Source of the DNA: Verrucomicrobia bacterium 12-59-8 | GTDB taxonomy: Bacteria > Verrucomicrobiota > Verrucomicrobiae > Verrucomicrobiales > Verrucomicrobiaceae | DNA length: 26,087 bases | NCBI GenBank assembly: GCA_002279765.1 | Contig: NCCR01000060.1 | Coordinates: 1-26,087 of the forward strand | Direction: 5' to 3' | Shown: piece after piece, positions 7,559 to 15,656 of the stretch | Layout: the number at the start of each line of letters is the position of its first letter | Position numbering within the stretch: position 1 is the stretch's first letter | The notes under the pieces: generated by a model | What the model was told of the DNA's origin: nothing | Database searches by the model: none | What the model saw: only the letters and a program-made list of their open reading frames with translations | Made by a program: the position numbers and the translations under genes

Positions 7559-9961
7559 TCAGTAGCGGTCAAATTCTTCCAGGGAAATGTCGGTTTTGGG
7601 GGTGTTGCCGGTGCCGTTGAGGGCTTTTTTGATGGAGAGGGTCAAGACGTCGGCGTAGCGGGTGGTGGTGGTCCCTTCAGTTTTGGTCTCGATGTGAAAG
7701 ACCATGGGCTTTTCGAAGCGTGCGGCCTGGCGGCCACGTGAGAAGTCGCGGAGGGTGGCATCCCAGCCGTAGCCGGAGCAGTACAGGATCTGGTAGGTGC
7801 CGTCAGGCACGTGATCGAAGGAGAACTTGTAGCCGCCGCGAACGTAGAAGGAGGCCACGAACTGGTTGTTGCTGATCATTTTGACCAGGACGTCTTCCAC
7901 CAGCCCGTTGTCGAGATTGAGGGTGCCTTCGCCGTCCAGGTTTGTCCTCGTGTCTTTGACGATGGCCCCGGAGGTGAGGCGCTGGTCGGTGGGGAGATGC
8001 TCAAGGTCTTCTGCGGGCTTGGCCGGTGGCTCCGGCATGGTTGGCGGCGGTGCCGTGCTGATGGTGGGCGTGGCAGGCGGCGCGCCGTTCTGCTTCTGCA
8101 TCTCCGCCACCCGCTGCCGCGCGGCCGCGATCTGGGTGGAGTCCATGCCCGTCTCCAGTGCGCGCTGACTCACAGCGGCCTGCGCATGCCCCTGCGCGGC
8201 GGCCAGGCCGTACCAGGCATAGGCCGCCACTCTGTCCGCCGGCATGCCGCGCCCGCTCTGGCAGGCGAGCCCCAGCTGGTTCTGCGCCTCAGCATCGCCC
8301 TGCGCGGCGGCTTTGAGAAACCACTCTGCGGCGGTGGCGGCGTTCTGTAGGACGCCGCTGCCATCCCTGAAGGCCATCCCCACCGTCCTCTGCGCCTCGG
8401 CATCTCCCTGCTCGGCGGCTTTGATGAACCAGCGCACGGCTTCGCTGCGGTCCTGGGGGACGCCGTTGCCATTGCCGTAGCAGAGACCCAGATTGTACTG
8501 CGCCAGCATCTGCCCCTGCGCGGCGGCTTTACGAAACCAGCGCACGGCCTCGGTGGCGTTCTTGGGGATGCCGGTACCGTAGAGGTAGCAGTGGCCTAGA
8601 TTGGTCTGCGCACCTGCGTGGTCCTTCTCCACGGCTTTTTGAAACCACGACACGGCGGCAGCCGCATCCTGCGTGACGCCAGTGCCATTGAAGAGACAAC
8701 AGCCGAGGTTGAACTGCGCCTCCACATCGCCCTGCTCGGCCGCGAGGCGGAACCACTTGAGGGCTTCGGCGATGTCCTTGGGCACACCGGCACCGGTGAA
8801 AAATCGGGTGCCTAGGCTGGACTGCGCGTCGCGGTTGCCCTGCGCGGCGGCTTTGCGCATCCAGCGCAGCGCTTCGGCGTCATCCTGGATGATGTCAGTA
8901 CCCTCCTGGTAGGTGAGGCCCAGCTCATACTGCGCCTGCGCATTGTTTTGCTCGGCGGCTTTGCGGAACCATTTCACCGCTTCCCGGGCATCCTGCGTCA
9001 CACCGTCGCCACTGGCAAGGTGCTTGCCCAGGCAGTATTGCGCGCTTGCCTCGCCCTGCGCGGCCGCTTTGCGAAACCAGCCCACCGCCTCCGTGGAGCT
9101 TTGCGCCACGCCCTGGCCGGTGAAGCAGCACAGGCCCATCTCATACTGCGCCGGGGCCAGGCCCTGCTCTGCGGCTTTGCGCATCCACTGCACGCCCTCG
9201 GCGAAGTCCTTCACCACACCTACGCCCTGGAGGTAGAACTCGCCCAGGTCAAACTGCGCGTCGGCATTGCCCTGCGCGGCGGCTTTGCGCGTCCATACGA
9301 GCGCGGTGATCTCGTCCTTGGCCACGCCGTTGCCTTTGAAGTAAGCCTCCGCCAGCTCATACTGCGCCGTGCCATCGCCCTGGTCGGCAGCCATGCGCAG
9401 CCACTTCACGGCAGCTACCGCGTCCATGCGGATGCCGTCCCCCCTGAGCAAACGCAGGCCCAGCAGCAGTTGCGCCTGCGCACTGCCCTGCTCGGCCTGT
9501 GCCTGGAGGTCTGCCAGCGGCGTGGTACTGCTGAGTGTGGCGGCGGGTGTGGCAGGTGCCGCAGCCTGCGGGGCGGGCTCGGGGGTGTCTGCCATCGTGG
9601 GCGCGTGGCTGGACGGGCGCAGCAGGACGCCCCCTGCCACCACCACTGCCAGCACGAGGCCTCCTGCGCTCAGCGCAAGCGGGCTGAGCGCACGCCTGGC
9701 GGGCCGTTGCTGCACTGACTGCGGCCTGCCGGATGGGTGCATGGGGTTAAAGGTGGACGCAGGCTCCAGCACGCCATGCAGTTGCATGTAGGCCGCCCTG
9801 ATCTCGGCATTCTTCGCGTTCGCCTTCGCGGTCATGTACTCATCGCCTTCAAAGCGCCCCACGCACCAGAAGAGAAGCGCCTCCTGATACGCATTTGTCA
9901 GTTGCTCCCGGGTGAAAGGTGCGGCGAGATCAAGGATGCTCAGTGCTTCAGTAGTCGTCAT
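7559..9961 (-). CDS. Sel1-repeat membrane protein with J-like N-terminus
   Basis: An 800-aa protein with four parts. Residues 4-63 resemble a J domain (LSILDLAAPFTREQLTNAY to EIRAAYMQL), but the HPD tripeptide that stimulates Hsp70 is missing. A single transmembrane helix follows near residue 95-113 (ALSPLALSAGGLVLAVVVAG). Twelve Sel1-like repeats of exactly 36 residues come next, with the pattern AQYxLGxxYxxGxGVxxDxxEAVxWFRKAAxQG. The last roughly 145 residues form an unrecognised, probably beta-rich domain (GEGTLNLDNGLVEDVLVKM, DHVPDGTYQILYCSGYGWD). With one N-terminal helix the repeats and tail are probably outside the cytoplasm. Sel1 arrays act as protein-binding scaffolds. The gene converges on the AraC-type gene with 22 bp between stops. 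Start: ATG at 9961. Confidence 0.88.
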   Translation of the reverse strand: MTTTEALSILDLAAPFTREQLTNAYQEALLFWCVGRFEGDEYMTAKANAKNAEIRAAYMQLHGVLEPASTFNPMHPSGRPQSVQQRPARRALSPLALSAGGLVLAVVVAGGVLLRPSSHAPTMADTPEPAPQAAAPATPAATLSSTTPLADLQAQAEQGSAQAQLLLGLRLLRGDGIRMDAVAAVKWLRMAADQGDGTAQYELAEAYFKGNGVAKDEITALVWTRKAAAQGNADAQFDLGEFYLQGVGVVKDFAEGVQWMRKAAEQGLAPAQYEMGLCCFTGQGVAQSSTEAVGWFRKAAAQGEASAQYCLGKHLASGDGVTQDAREAVKWFRKAAEQNNAQAQYELGLTYQEGTDIIQDDAEALRWMRKAAAQGNRDAQSSLGTRFFTGAGVPKDIAEALKWFRLAAEQGDVEAQFNLGCCLFNGTGVTQDAAAAVSWFQKAVEKDHAGAQTNLGHCYLYGTGIPKNATEAVRWFRKAAAQGQMLAQYNLGLCYGNGNGVPQDRSEAVRWFIKAAEQGDAEAQRTVGMAFRDGSGVLQNAATAAEWFLKAAAQGDAEAQNQLGLACQSGRGMPADRVAAYAWYGLAAAQGHAQAAVSQRALETGMDSTQIAAARQRVAEMQKQNGAPPATPTISTAPPPTMPEPPAKPAEDLEHLPTDQRLTSGAIVKDTRTNLDGEGTLNLDNGLVEDVLVKMISNNQFVASFYVRGGYKFSFDHVPDGTYQILYCSGYGWDATLRDFSRGRQAARFEKPMVFHIETKTEGTTTTRYADVLTLSIKKALNGTGNTPKTDISLEEFDRY

Positions 9962-10113
9962 AAGGCCCAGGCTGCGAGAGAAGCATTGAAAGGGCGGGTG
10001 TCATTCGGGATTTTGCTGAAAGTGTACTCAGATGCACTCTTGATGATGAGGCCGGGGTTATAGCAGTTCGCAAAACTCATTTCCGGTTTGGCGAGCATGA
10101 GGACGTTCGATGG

Positions 10114-10187
10114 GCCGCAGAGGAGCAAAGGCGGCAGAGAGCAGGCACTCATTCTCTGCACCCTCTGCCTCTTCGCTCCTTTGCGGC
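10114..10187. repeat. Long imperfect inverted repeat
   Basis: The left arm begins GCCGCAGAGGAGCAAAGG (10114-10139). The right arm is its near reverse complement, ending CGCTCCTTTGCGGC (10163-10187). They flank a 23-nt centre. A few mismatches remain. It could form a cruciform or RNA hairpin; there is no adjacent T tract suggesting termination. Confidence 0.6.
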
Positions 10188-10234
10188 AAAAACGAATGTC
10201 CCTTCAACTTAGAAACGGTCTGCCGCCAAGCGCG

Positions 10235-10257
10235 CTTTTCGGAAATCAGTTTTAGAC
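10235..10257 (+). repeat. Isolated tail motif of the dispersed repeat (R5)
   Basis: TTTTCGGAAATCAGTTTTAG matches the tail of copies R2, R3 and R4. The hairpin unit normally found upstream is reduced to TGCCGCCAAGCGC. Confidence 0.5.
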
Positions 10258-10370
10258 AATGCTATAAAATCAACACGCCAGAGGGTACCCCGCATTCCTG
10301 CAGCGCTGGCGCAGGTGCTTGGCAGCAGGTCACGTCGTCGGCCACCTGATCCTCTGGATTCGCAGCCATT

Positions 10371-10396
10371 CCAAAGCAGCCGCTGATCACAGCGGC
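10371..10396 (-). terminator. Terminator hairpin after the sulfatase gene
   Basis: On the minus strand GCCGCTG and CAGCGGC (10396-10390 and 10385-10379) enclose a TGAT loop, followed by TGCTTTGG. It starts 8 bp after the TAA stop. The T run is weak. Confidence 0.5.
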
Positions 10397-10403
10397 CCCG
10401 CTC

Positions 10404-13400
10404 TCAATTAACGGTGAAGGCACCGGTGATCGTGCGCTGCACTCCGGCGGCTCCCACGTTGTTGTAAAAGCGCACGGTCACGTTGCGCGCGCCGGTGGCT
10501 GCGGTGCCGTCCATGATGAAGGTGGCTGTGACGATCGTCTGGCTTGGGCGCGAGAAGTTACTCGTGGTGATGCCCGTGCCTGACACGGTGATGGAGTACA
10601 CCTCCCGGTCGGCTGGCGGCAGCGCGGGCGTGAGGGTCGAATCCAGCTCGATGACGACGTTCACGCTCGCGCTGCGGTCACCGTTGCTGGGAGTGACGGT
10701 GTTGGGTCCGCCGCCGGTGGGGACTGCGGTGGAGTAGTAGGTGCCGGCAAATCCCTTGGCGTCATACGCCGAGAGGCCGGTGCGCGTGGTTCGGTAAAAG
10801 CCCCGGCTTTGGCCGCTGGCTCCTCCGGCATCCGTCGCTCCGGCAGAGTCATCACCCATAGCGGTGATGGTGGGACTGAGCGCTGTCCAGTCGAGCAGAT
10901 CCGGGGAGGACTGCACCTGATACACGCCGCCTTCAACGGCGCTCCACTCGAGTGTGACATCGCCTGTGCCAGTATTGACGGAGACCGCGCCCATGCTCTC
11001 AGACTTAAACGGGCCGCCGATGAACGAAGTGCTCACGGCTTCAGCAATGGCGGTCACTTTCCCGCCGCGTGGATCGCCATAAAACTGACGCCCCGTGGTG
11101 TAGGGCATGGCCGGAGTGCCGTCGGCATTGAGGGTGGTAAAGTAGGCGTACGTGCCGCTGGGAAACTCGGGCGTGACACAAGAGCGGACGTTCTGCTCGT
11201 TAAGATCGTAGCTTTGCACCGTGGCTCCGGTCGTCTGGGTCTGGCCAAGATCACCGCGAAAATCATAGTCTTCGATGTAGTGCCCCAGCAAGTAGCTGCT
11301 GCTGACACCCGGACCGTATTGCGCAGCAGTCAGCGTCGTGCGGCCCTGCACCCGCTGCGCCCAGAGTGGCAGTACTTCGCGGACGGAGATCGCGGTGGTG
11401 CCGTTCGTGCCATCACGCAGCACAAAGCCCGAGACCATGCGCCGCACACCGCTGCTGGAATCATTGGGATTGCTGTAGCCGTACGGTCCATAGATGGGCA
11501 GGCCGTCCGCAGCCCAGCCCACGATGGGCGAGTGCCGGGTCACTGGCGCGGCGCTCTCGGAATACAACTGGGTCGTGGGATTGAAGTCCACGTGGTCACC
11601 GAGCTGGTAGCGCAGCGCCAGGGGGTGCGCGTGGTTGTGGTAGTCGTTTCCAGCGGAATGTCCCAGCCCCGGATCGAAGGTGACACTTTCATTGTGATAG
11701 GCATCCCGGTTCCACACGCCGTCACCGCTGAATGACGTGTTCGCACCTGCGTCTGCCGCATTCGCGTTGGAGTAAGAGAAGGCGTCGCGGAGGTCATACA
11801 TGGACACGCCATTGACCATGCGCCCCGTGGCCCCGAGCCCCGTGAGGGTCTTGGCGGTCGGAATGGAGGGCACCCGTGGAAACCGAAACATCATGGCCGT
11901 GTTCGACGGGTAGTTTGGAAACAGGGTGGTCTTCCCCGCATTCAGATACCACGGCCCCATGGTGTAGCTGGCCAGTCCGGTGGTGTGGATGTACACCCAG
12001 TCTGCGGAGTAGTCGATCTGCTGCACATCGGAGTAAGTGGGCGCGCTCTGCGTGCCGGAGCCACGGCTCCAGGTCGTGACGGCGGTTTGCGAGTTTTGAT
12101 CGGCCAGCGTCTGATAAAGGCGCGCATACTGGCTGCTGTTTGCGGTGAACCAGGAGGTGATCAGCGGGGCACTAGGCGTGCCGCTTGCTTGATAGGACGC
12201 CAGTTGTGCCTTCAGCAGCGCATAAGCGTACTGCGCAGCCTGGGGGATGGCGCTGCCGAGCAGGTTGCTGGCTTGATTCACATCCGCAGCGGTGTTGTAA
12301 AGCTCCTCATGTCCGTCATCAAAGCTCAGCAGCGAATAGCCAGCGTCATCGGTCAGCGCACGGCCTGACACGCTGGTGAGCAGGTCGGCGCTGAACTCCT
12401 GGCTGAATGCGTAGCGCGCGCCAGCAGACGTGTTTTTCAAGACGGGCAGCAGGCTGTTGGAGTCGAGCGGATTGGCAGGCGGCTGGGTGGCGCTCACGCT
12501 GATGCCAGCCAGCTCAAGAATCGTCGAGTAAAGATCCACCGCATGCACGCGCACCGTGCTGCTGCGGTTGGGACTGACCACGGCCGGACCTGCAATGATC
12601 AAAGGCACGCGGATGCCGCCTTCATAGATCGTTTCCTTGGAGTGCGCGGTGGAGTAAGGAGCCTGAATGACACTGCCCGGCGTGCCGTTGTCGCCAATGA
12701 AGATGACGTTCGTTGTCGCCAGATTCACGTTGGCCAGAATGCGCCCGACCTCCGTGTCCAGCGCCTCGCAGGCCGCCTCATACATGCCCCGGTTCGTCGT
12801 GGGGGTGCCGTAAGAATGCAGGTTTGCAGGCGGCACATGAAAAGGCGTGTGCGGCGCATTGAAGGCACACCAGGCAAACCAGGGTGTGCTCGCGGGGCGC
12901 GAGGTGATGAAGCTGATGATGTCGTCTGCCGTGTCCGTGGTGGCGTAAGTCGTGCTGGCGGTGCTGACGTTGTTGGTGGTCTTGGTCCAGGCGAAGTAGT
13001 CCGGCAGAGCGCCGATGATGGTCCCCGCAAAGGAAGGCCAGCCGCCCACGGTGCGCGGGGAGTCACTGCTGCCAGCGCCGGAGTTCAGATGCCATTTGCC
13101 AAACATCGCCAGCGAGTAGCCGAGAGCTGAATGGGCCGCGAACGCCTCCGGCAGGGTAAACTCTGCGGTCGAGAGCTGCGGGCTCGTCGCTACCGTCAGT
13201 TGCGCACCAATGCCTGTGCGAAACGGATGCCTGCCCGTGAGGATGCAAGCGCGCGTGGGCGAGCACGTCGGCTGCGCATAAGCGCGCGTGAACAGCACCC
13301 CGCTGCTCTTCAATGCCGTGATGTTCGGCATCGGTGGCACCGAGCCTCCCGCCGCTGTCAGAGGAAAACCATCCGCACCAAGATCATCGGCAATGATGAG

Positions 13401-13496
13401 CAGGATGTTCGCCGGCTGGGCGGAGGCGCTCAGACAAAGCAGCAGCAGGAACACGGCGGCAGCCGTGTGGCGGAGAGTGGTCAGGAATGGCTTCAT
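10404..13496 (-). CDS. Secreted sulfatase fused to a YHYH domain
   Basis: A 1030-aa exported protein. The signal peptide ends near residue 26 (LSASAQ). The sulfatase domain spans about 28-480: IIADDLGADG supplies the metal-binding Asp37-Asp38, and CSPTRACILTGRHPFRTG contains Cys78 of the CxPxR signature, which is converted to formylglycine. GKWHLNSG and FIGDNGTPG are further sulfatase landmarks. A YHYH-type region follows around 555-760, with NDYHNHAHPLALRYQLGDH near 617 and GLPIYGPYGYSN. The C-terminus has a segment typical of Verrucomicrobiota (GVYQVQSSPDLLDWTALSP) and a final Ig-like beta domain. It probably removes sulfate from an external polysaccharide or other ester; the YHYH part is of unknown role. 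Start: ATG at 13496 directly before the signal peptide, rejecting a 36-residue extension. Activity needs a maturase gene, which is not in this window. Confidence 0.9.
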   Translation of the reverse strand: MKPFLTTLRHTAAAVFLLLLCLSASAQPANILLIIADDLGADGFPLTAAGGSVPPMPNITALKSSGVLFTRAYAQPTCSPTRACILTGRHPFRTGIGAQLTVATSPQLSTAEFTLPEAFAAHSALGYSLAMFGKWHLNSGAGSSDSPRTVGGWPSFAGTIIGALPDYFAWTKTTNNVSTASTTYATTDTADDIISFITSRPASTPWFAWCAFNAPHTPFHVPPANLHSYGTPTTNRGMYEAACEALDTEVGRILANVNLATTNVIFIGDNGTPGSVIQAPYSTAHSKETIYEGGIRVPLIIAGPAVVSPNRSSTVRVHAVDLYSTILELAGISVSATQPPANPLDSNSLLPVLKNTSAGARYAFSQEFSADLLTSVSGRALTDDAGYSLLSFDDGHEELYNTAADVNQASNLLGSAIPQAAQYAYALLKAQLASYQASGTPSAPLITSWFTANSSQYARLYQTLADQNSQTAVTTWSRGSGTQSAPTYSDVQQIDYSADWVYIHTTGLASYTMGPWYLNAGKTTLFPNYPSNTAMMFRFPRVPSIPTAKTLTGLGATGRMVNGVSMYDLRDAFSYSNANAADAGANTSFSGDGVWNRDAYHNESVTFDPGLGHSAGNDYHNHAHPLALRYQLGDHVDFNPTTQLYSESAAPVTRHSPIVGWAADGLPIYGPYGYSNPNDSSSGVRRMVSGFVLRDGTNGTTAISVREVLPLWAQRVQGRTTLTAAQYGPGVSSSYLLGHYIEDYDFRGDLGQTQTTGATVQSYDLNEQNVRSCVTPEFPSGTYAYFTTLNADGTPAMPYTTGRQFYGDPRGGKVTAIAEAVSTSFIGGPFKSESMGAVSVNTGTGDVTLEWSAVEGGVYQVQSSPDLLDWTALSPTITAMGDDSAGATDAGGASGQSRGFYRTTRTGLSAYDAKGFAGTYYSTAVPTGGGPNTVTPSNGDRSASVNVVIELDSTLTPALPPADREVYSITVSGTGITTSNFSRPSQTIVTATFIMDGTAATGARNVTVRFYNNVGAAGVQRTITGAFTVN

Positions 13497-13767
13497 TGGG
13501 GCAGAACCTGCGGCAGGGCACCTTCCGGGAAGATGACAGCAGCAGGAGTTTCTACAATGCCTCCTGCTAAACCCCACCACCGCCATTTCGTCACCAGCGC
13601 GCAAGGATTCAGTCTCATTGCTTCTGGAGGTCTATGGCGACGCGGTCGAGAAATTCGGCAGACTTCCGCCCCTGCAGCCATCCTGGGCTCTCTCGATGCA
13701 ATGTGACCAAACTGTTACTTTTAAGCGGATGATTATTCATTCCTAGCACCGTCTCCTAACACAGAGT

Positions 13768-14115
13768 ATGAAATTCAGGCAGATCGTCCACAGCGCCGCG
13801 AGCTTGCTCGTCCGGGCATGGCGTCGGCTGTGGTCCTGGCTGGTATGGGTCGCAAAGTTTGCCGTGCGCAAGTTCATCCAGCTGCTGCGGCGGCTGCACC
13901 GGCGCGCTTTGGGCGAGAAGCCGAAACCCAGCCCGCTCGGCATGATCCTGCATGATCCCACGGCGAACATCGATCTGCATTTGTTCCTCCTCGGCAATCC
14001 CGACAAAAATCAGCCGACGCCGATCACGGTTGACGGCAGAACGTTCGAAGTCGGCATCGTCAGCATCAACCCCGCGCCCGTGCTGAACACACTCCAGCGC
14101 ACCACCACTGGTTAA
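13768..14115 (+). CDS. Small Arg/Trp-rich helical protein, unknown
   Basis: A 115-aa ORF that I do not recognise. Residues 5-48 form one long cationic, Trp-rich segment (LLVRAWRRLWSWLVWVAK, then KFIQLLRRLHRRALGEK) that could be a membrane-surface amphipathic helix or a poorly hydrophobic transmembrane helix. The C-terminal half (SPLGMILHDP, DLHLFLLGNPDKN, PITVDGRTFEVGIVSINPAP) looks like a small beta fold. The stop is 7 bp before the next gene's ATG, so the two are almost certainly one operon. It is divergent from the sulfatase gene with 271 bp between starts. Start: ATG at 13768. Confidence 0.65.
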   Translation: MKFRQIVHSAASLLVRAWRRLWSWLVWVAKFAVRKFIQLLRRLHRRALGEKPKPSPLGMILHDPTANIDLHLFLLGNPDKNQPTPITVDGRTFEVGIVSINPAPVLNTLQRTTTG

Positions 14116-14122
14116 AGGAGGC

Positions 14123-15136
14123 ATGAATCTGGCTTTCCCCGCACTCTGCATTCTCTTCCTGGTCCTGCCGGGAATCATTTTTCGCAGCGCCTACACCCAG
14201 GGCTCTGTGCCGATCTTCTTTCCGCCCGGCTCCAGTGGGCTGGACGGCGTCAATAAATACCCCACCAGCAACCGGCCGCTGGCGGAAGAGATCAGCACCA
14301 GCCTCGTCACCGCCATCTGCCTGCACATCCTCTGGCTATGGCTGTGCCCGTGTTTTCTGGTCCCGTTCCAATATTTCGGCTGGCTGACCACGCTGCACCG
14401 CTTCAACGACGCCGAATACATGAATCTGTTCAGGGTGCTGTATGGCGACCTCAAAGCAAGCGGCCCCCATGACGACGCCATGAAATTTCTGGCGGACAGC
14501 AGGCAGGGGCTCGTCTGCTACTTTCTCAGCCTCTACGGCGCATCCTTTTTTCTTGGCAGGTGCAGCATTCGCTTCATCCGCAAATTCAAGCTCGACCACA
14601 AATTCATCCAGTTCCGTCTGGCCGATGAGTGGTTCTATTTCCTGCGCGGGGAGATGTTCTCCTTTCATGAGTTCAGACAACTCTTCCAGGACAACGGCAA
14701 CGGCAAAGACAAAGACAAAGACAAAGAGAAGGACAAGCCCCGGCGGCATGTGACGGGGACCTACGTCTCCGCCGTCATCGCGCAGGCAGACGGCGACTAC
14801 CTTTACAAAGGCTTCCTCTGGGACTTCCACCTCGACGGCAAGGGCAGCCTGGACCGCCTGGTCCTGCACAACGTCATCCGCTGTAAATTTGACCCCGCCA
14901 ATCCCTCCGCCGCAAACCACCGTCCGCAGCCCGTCCGTGCCACCAAGATCATCGATGTGAAGTGGGCGTTTCAGCGAGTGACCAGCCAGATCTTCACCGT
15001 CAAATATGCCGACTGCAAGACCCTGGCCTGCACCTTCTTCTACATCCGCGATCCCGCCGCCGAGGCCGAGCGTGAAGCCCGCGCGCAGCGCTGGAGCAAC
15101 CTGCGCCAGCGCATCTCCACCTGGGCCGGTGCCTAG
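14123..15136 (+). CDS. Predicted membrane protein, unknown family
   Basis: A 337-aa protein with hydrophobic helices near 4-20, 62-86 and 130-147. A cytoplasmic-looking region follows with LADEWFYFLRGE (167-178), a lysine/aspartate run of five KD/KE pairs (about 195-204), and a beta-rich domain from 208 to about 312 (TGTYVSAVIAQADGDYLYKG, FLWDFHLDGKGSLDRLVL). The last residues form a basic helix. I recognise the general pattern of a membrane-anchored domain with small-molecule or peptide-binding beta strands, but no named family. A strong AAAGGAGG ribosome site lies only one base before the ATG at 14123, closer than normal. A CTG two codons later would have ideal spacing, so the exact start is open. 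It is cotranscribed with the preceding 115-aa gene. Confidence 0.75.
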   Translation: MNLAFPALCILFLVLPGIIFRSAYTQGSVPIFFPPGSSGLDGVNKYPTSNRPLAEEISTSLVTAICLHILWLWLCPCFLVPFQYFGWLTTLHRFNDAEYMNLFRVLYGDLKASGPHDDAMKFLADSRQGLVCYFLSLYGASFFLGRCSIRFIRKFKLDHKFIQFRLADEWFYFLRGEMFSFHEFRQLFQDNGNGKDKDKDKEKDKPRRHVTGTYVSAVIAQADGDYLYKGFLWDFHLDGKGSLDRLVLHNVIRCKFDPANPSAANHRPQPVRATKIIDVKWAFQRVTSQIFTVKYADCKTLACTFFYIRDPAAEAEREARAQRWSNLRQRISTWAGA

Positions 15137-15255
15137 CACTTGATGACATGACATAAGATGCCAGTCATGATTGGCGCTCAGTTCTAGCATCTCGCGCAGC
15201 TCATTCACCCTCGGCAGATCACGACACGGGTCCATTTCAAGGAGATCATGGGCTC

Positions 15256-15570
15256 CGGCGACGGCGGGCTGAGGACAGCCCGCCCTACCTGCGCCGGGCA
15301 TGCGAGCGCCCACCGCGAGAAGATAGGGCGGCTTGTCCTCAAGCCGCCGCCGCGCTTCTCAGTAGGTAGGGCGGCTTGTCCTCAAGCCGCCGCCGCGCGT
15401 CTCAGTAGGTGGGGCGGCTTGTCCTCAAACCGCCGCCGAGCGGCTCAGTAGGTAGGGCGGCTTGTCCTCAAACCGCCGCCGCGCGGCTCAGTAGGTAGGG
15501 CGGCTTGTCCTCAAGCCGCCGCCGCGCGGCTCCACGCTCGCTTGCCGGAAATCCGTTTCGCAAAACGCTA
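15256..15570. repeat. Composite palindromic repeat R2 with 43-bp tandem array
   Basis: An inverted hairpin (GGCGGGCTG at 15263-15271, loop AGGA, CAGCCCGCC at 15276-15284) is followed by five forward hairpins. The forward GGGCGG starts are at 15326, 15369, 15412, 15455 and 15498, a spacing of exactly 43 bp each. Two of the copies (15412 and 15455) carry CAAACC instead of CAAGCC in the right arm. The array ends in the tail motif TTGCCGGAAATCCGTTTCGC (15542-15561). The region 15137-15656 contains no convincing gene. Confidence 0.9.
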
Positions 15571-15656
15571 TCAGGCGGGGTCTCGGCCATTGGCTGCCTT
15601 CCGTGATCACCCTTGTCCCCGCGCCTCTACGCACTTGGTCAATGCTGAATGCCCTC

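Larger units (their letters stand above)
9962..10403. other. Intergenic region with inverted repeat and repeat remnant
   Basis: This 442-bp stretch lies between the Sel1 gene start and the sulfatase stop. It holds an imperfect inverted repeat (10114-10187), a lone copy of the dispersed repeat's tail motif (10235-10257), and the sulfatase terminator. Short ORFs here are unconvincing. Confidence 0.5.

Noticed and set aside
10114..10187. Transcription terminator
   Set aside because: The inverted repeat is long and imperfect and lacks a proper T run on either strand in the right position for a flanking gene.
15256..15570. CRISPR array
   Set aside because: The five 43-bp units are continuous tandem copies without unique spacers, the hairpin family is dispersed elsewhere, and no cas genes are present.
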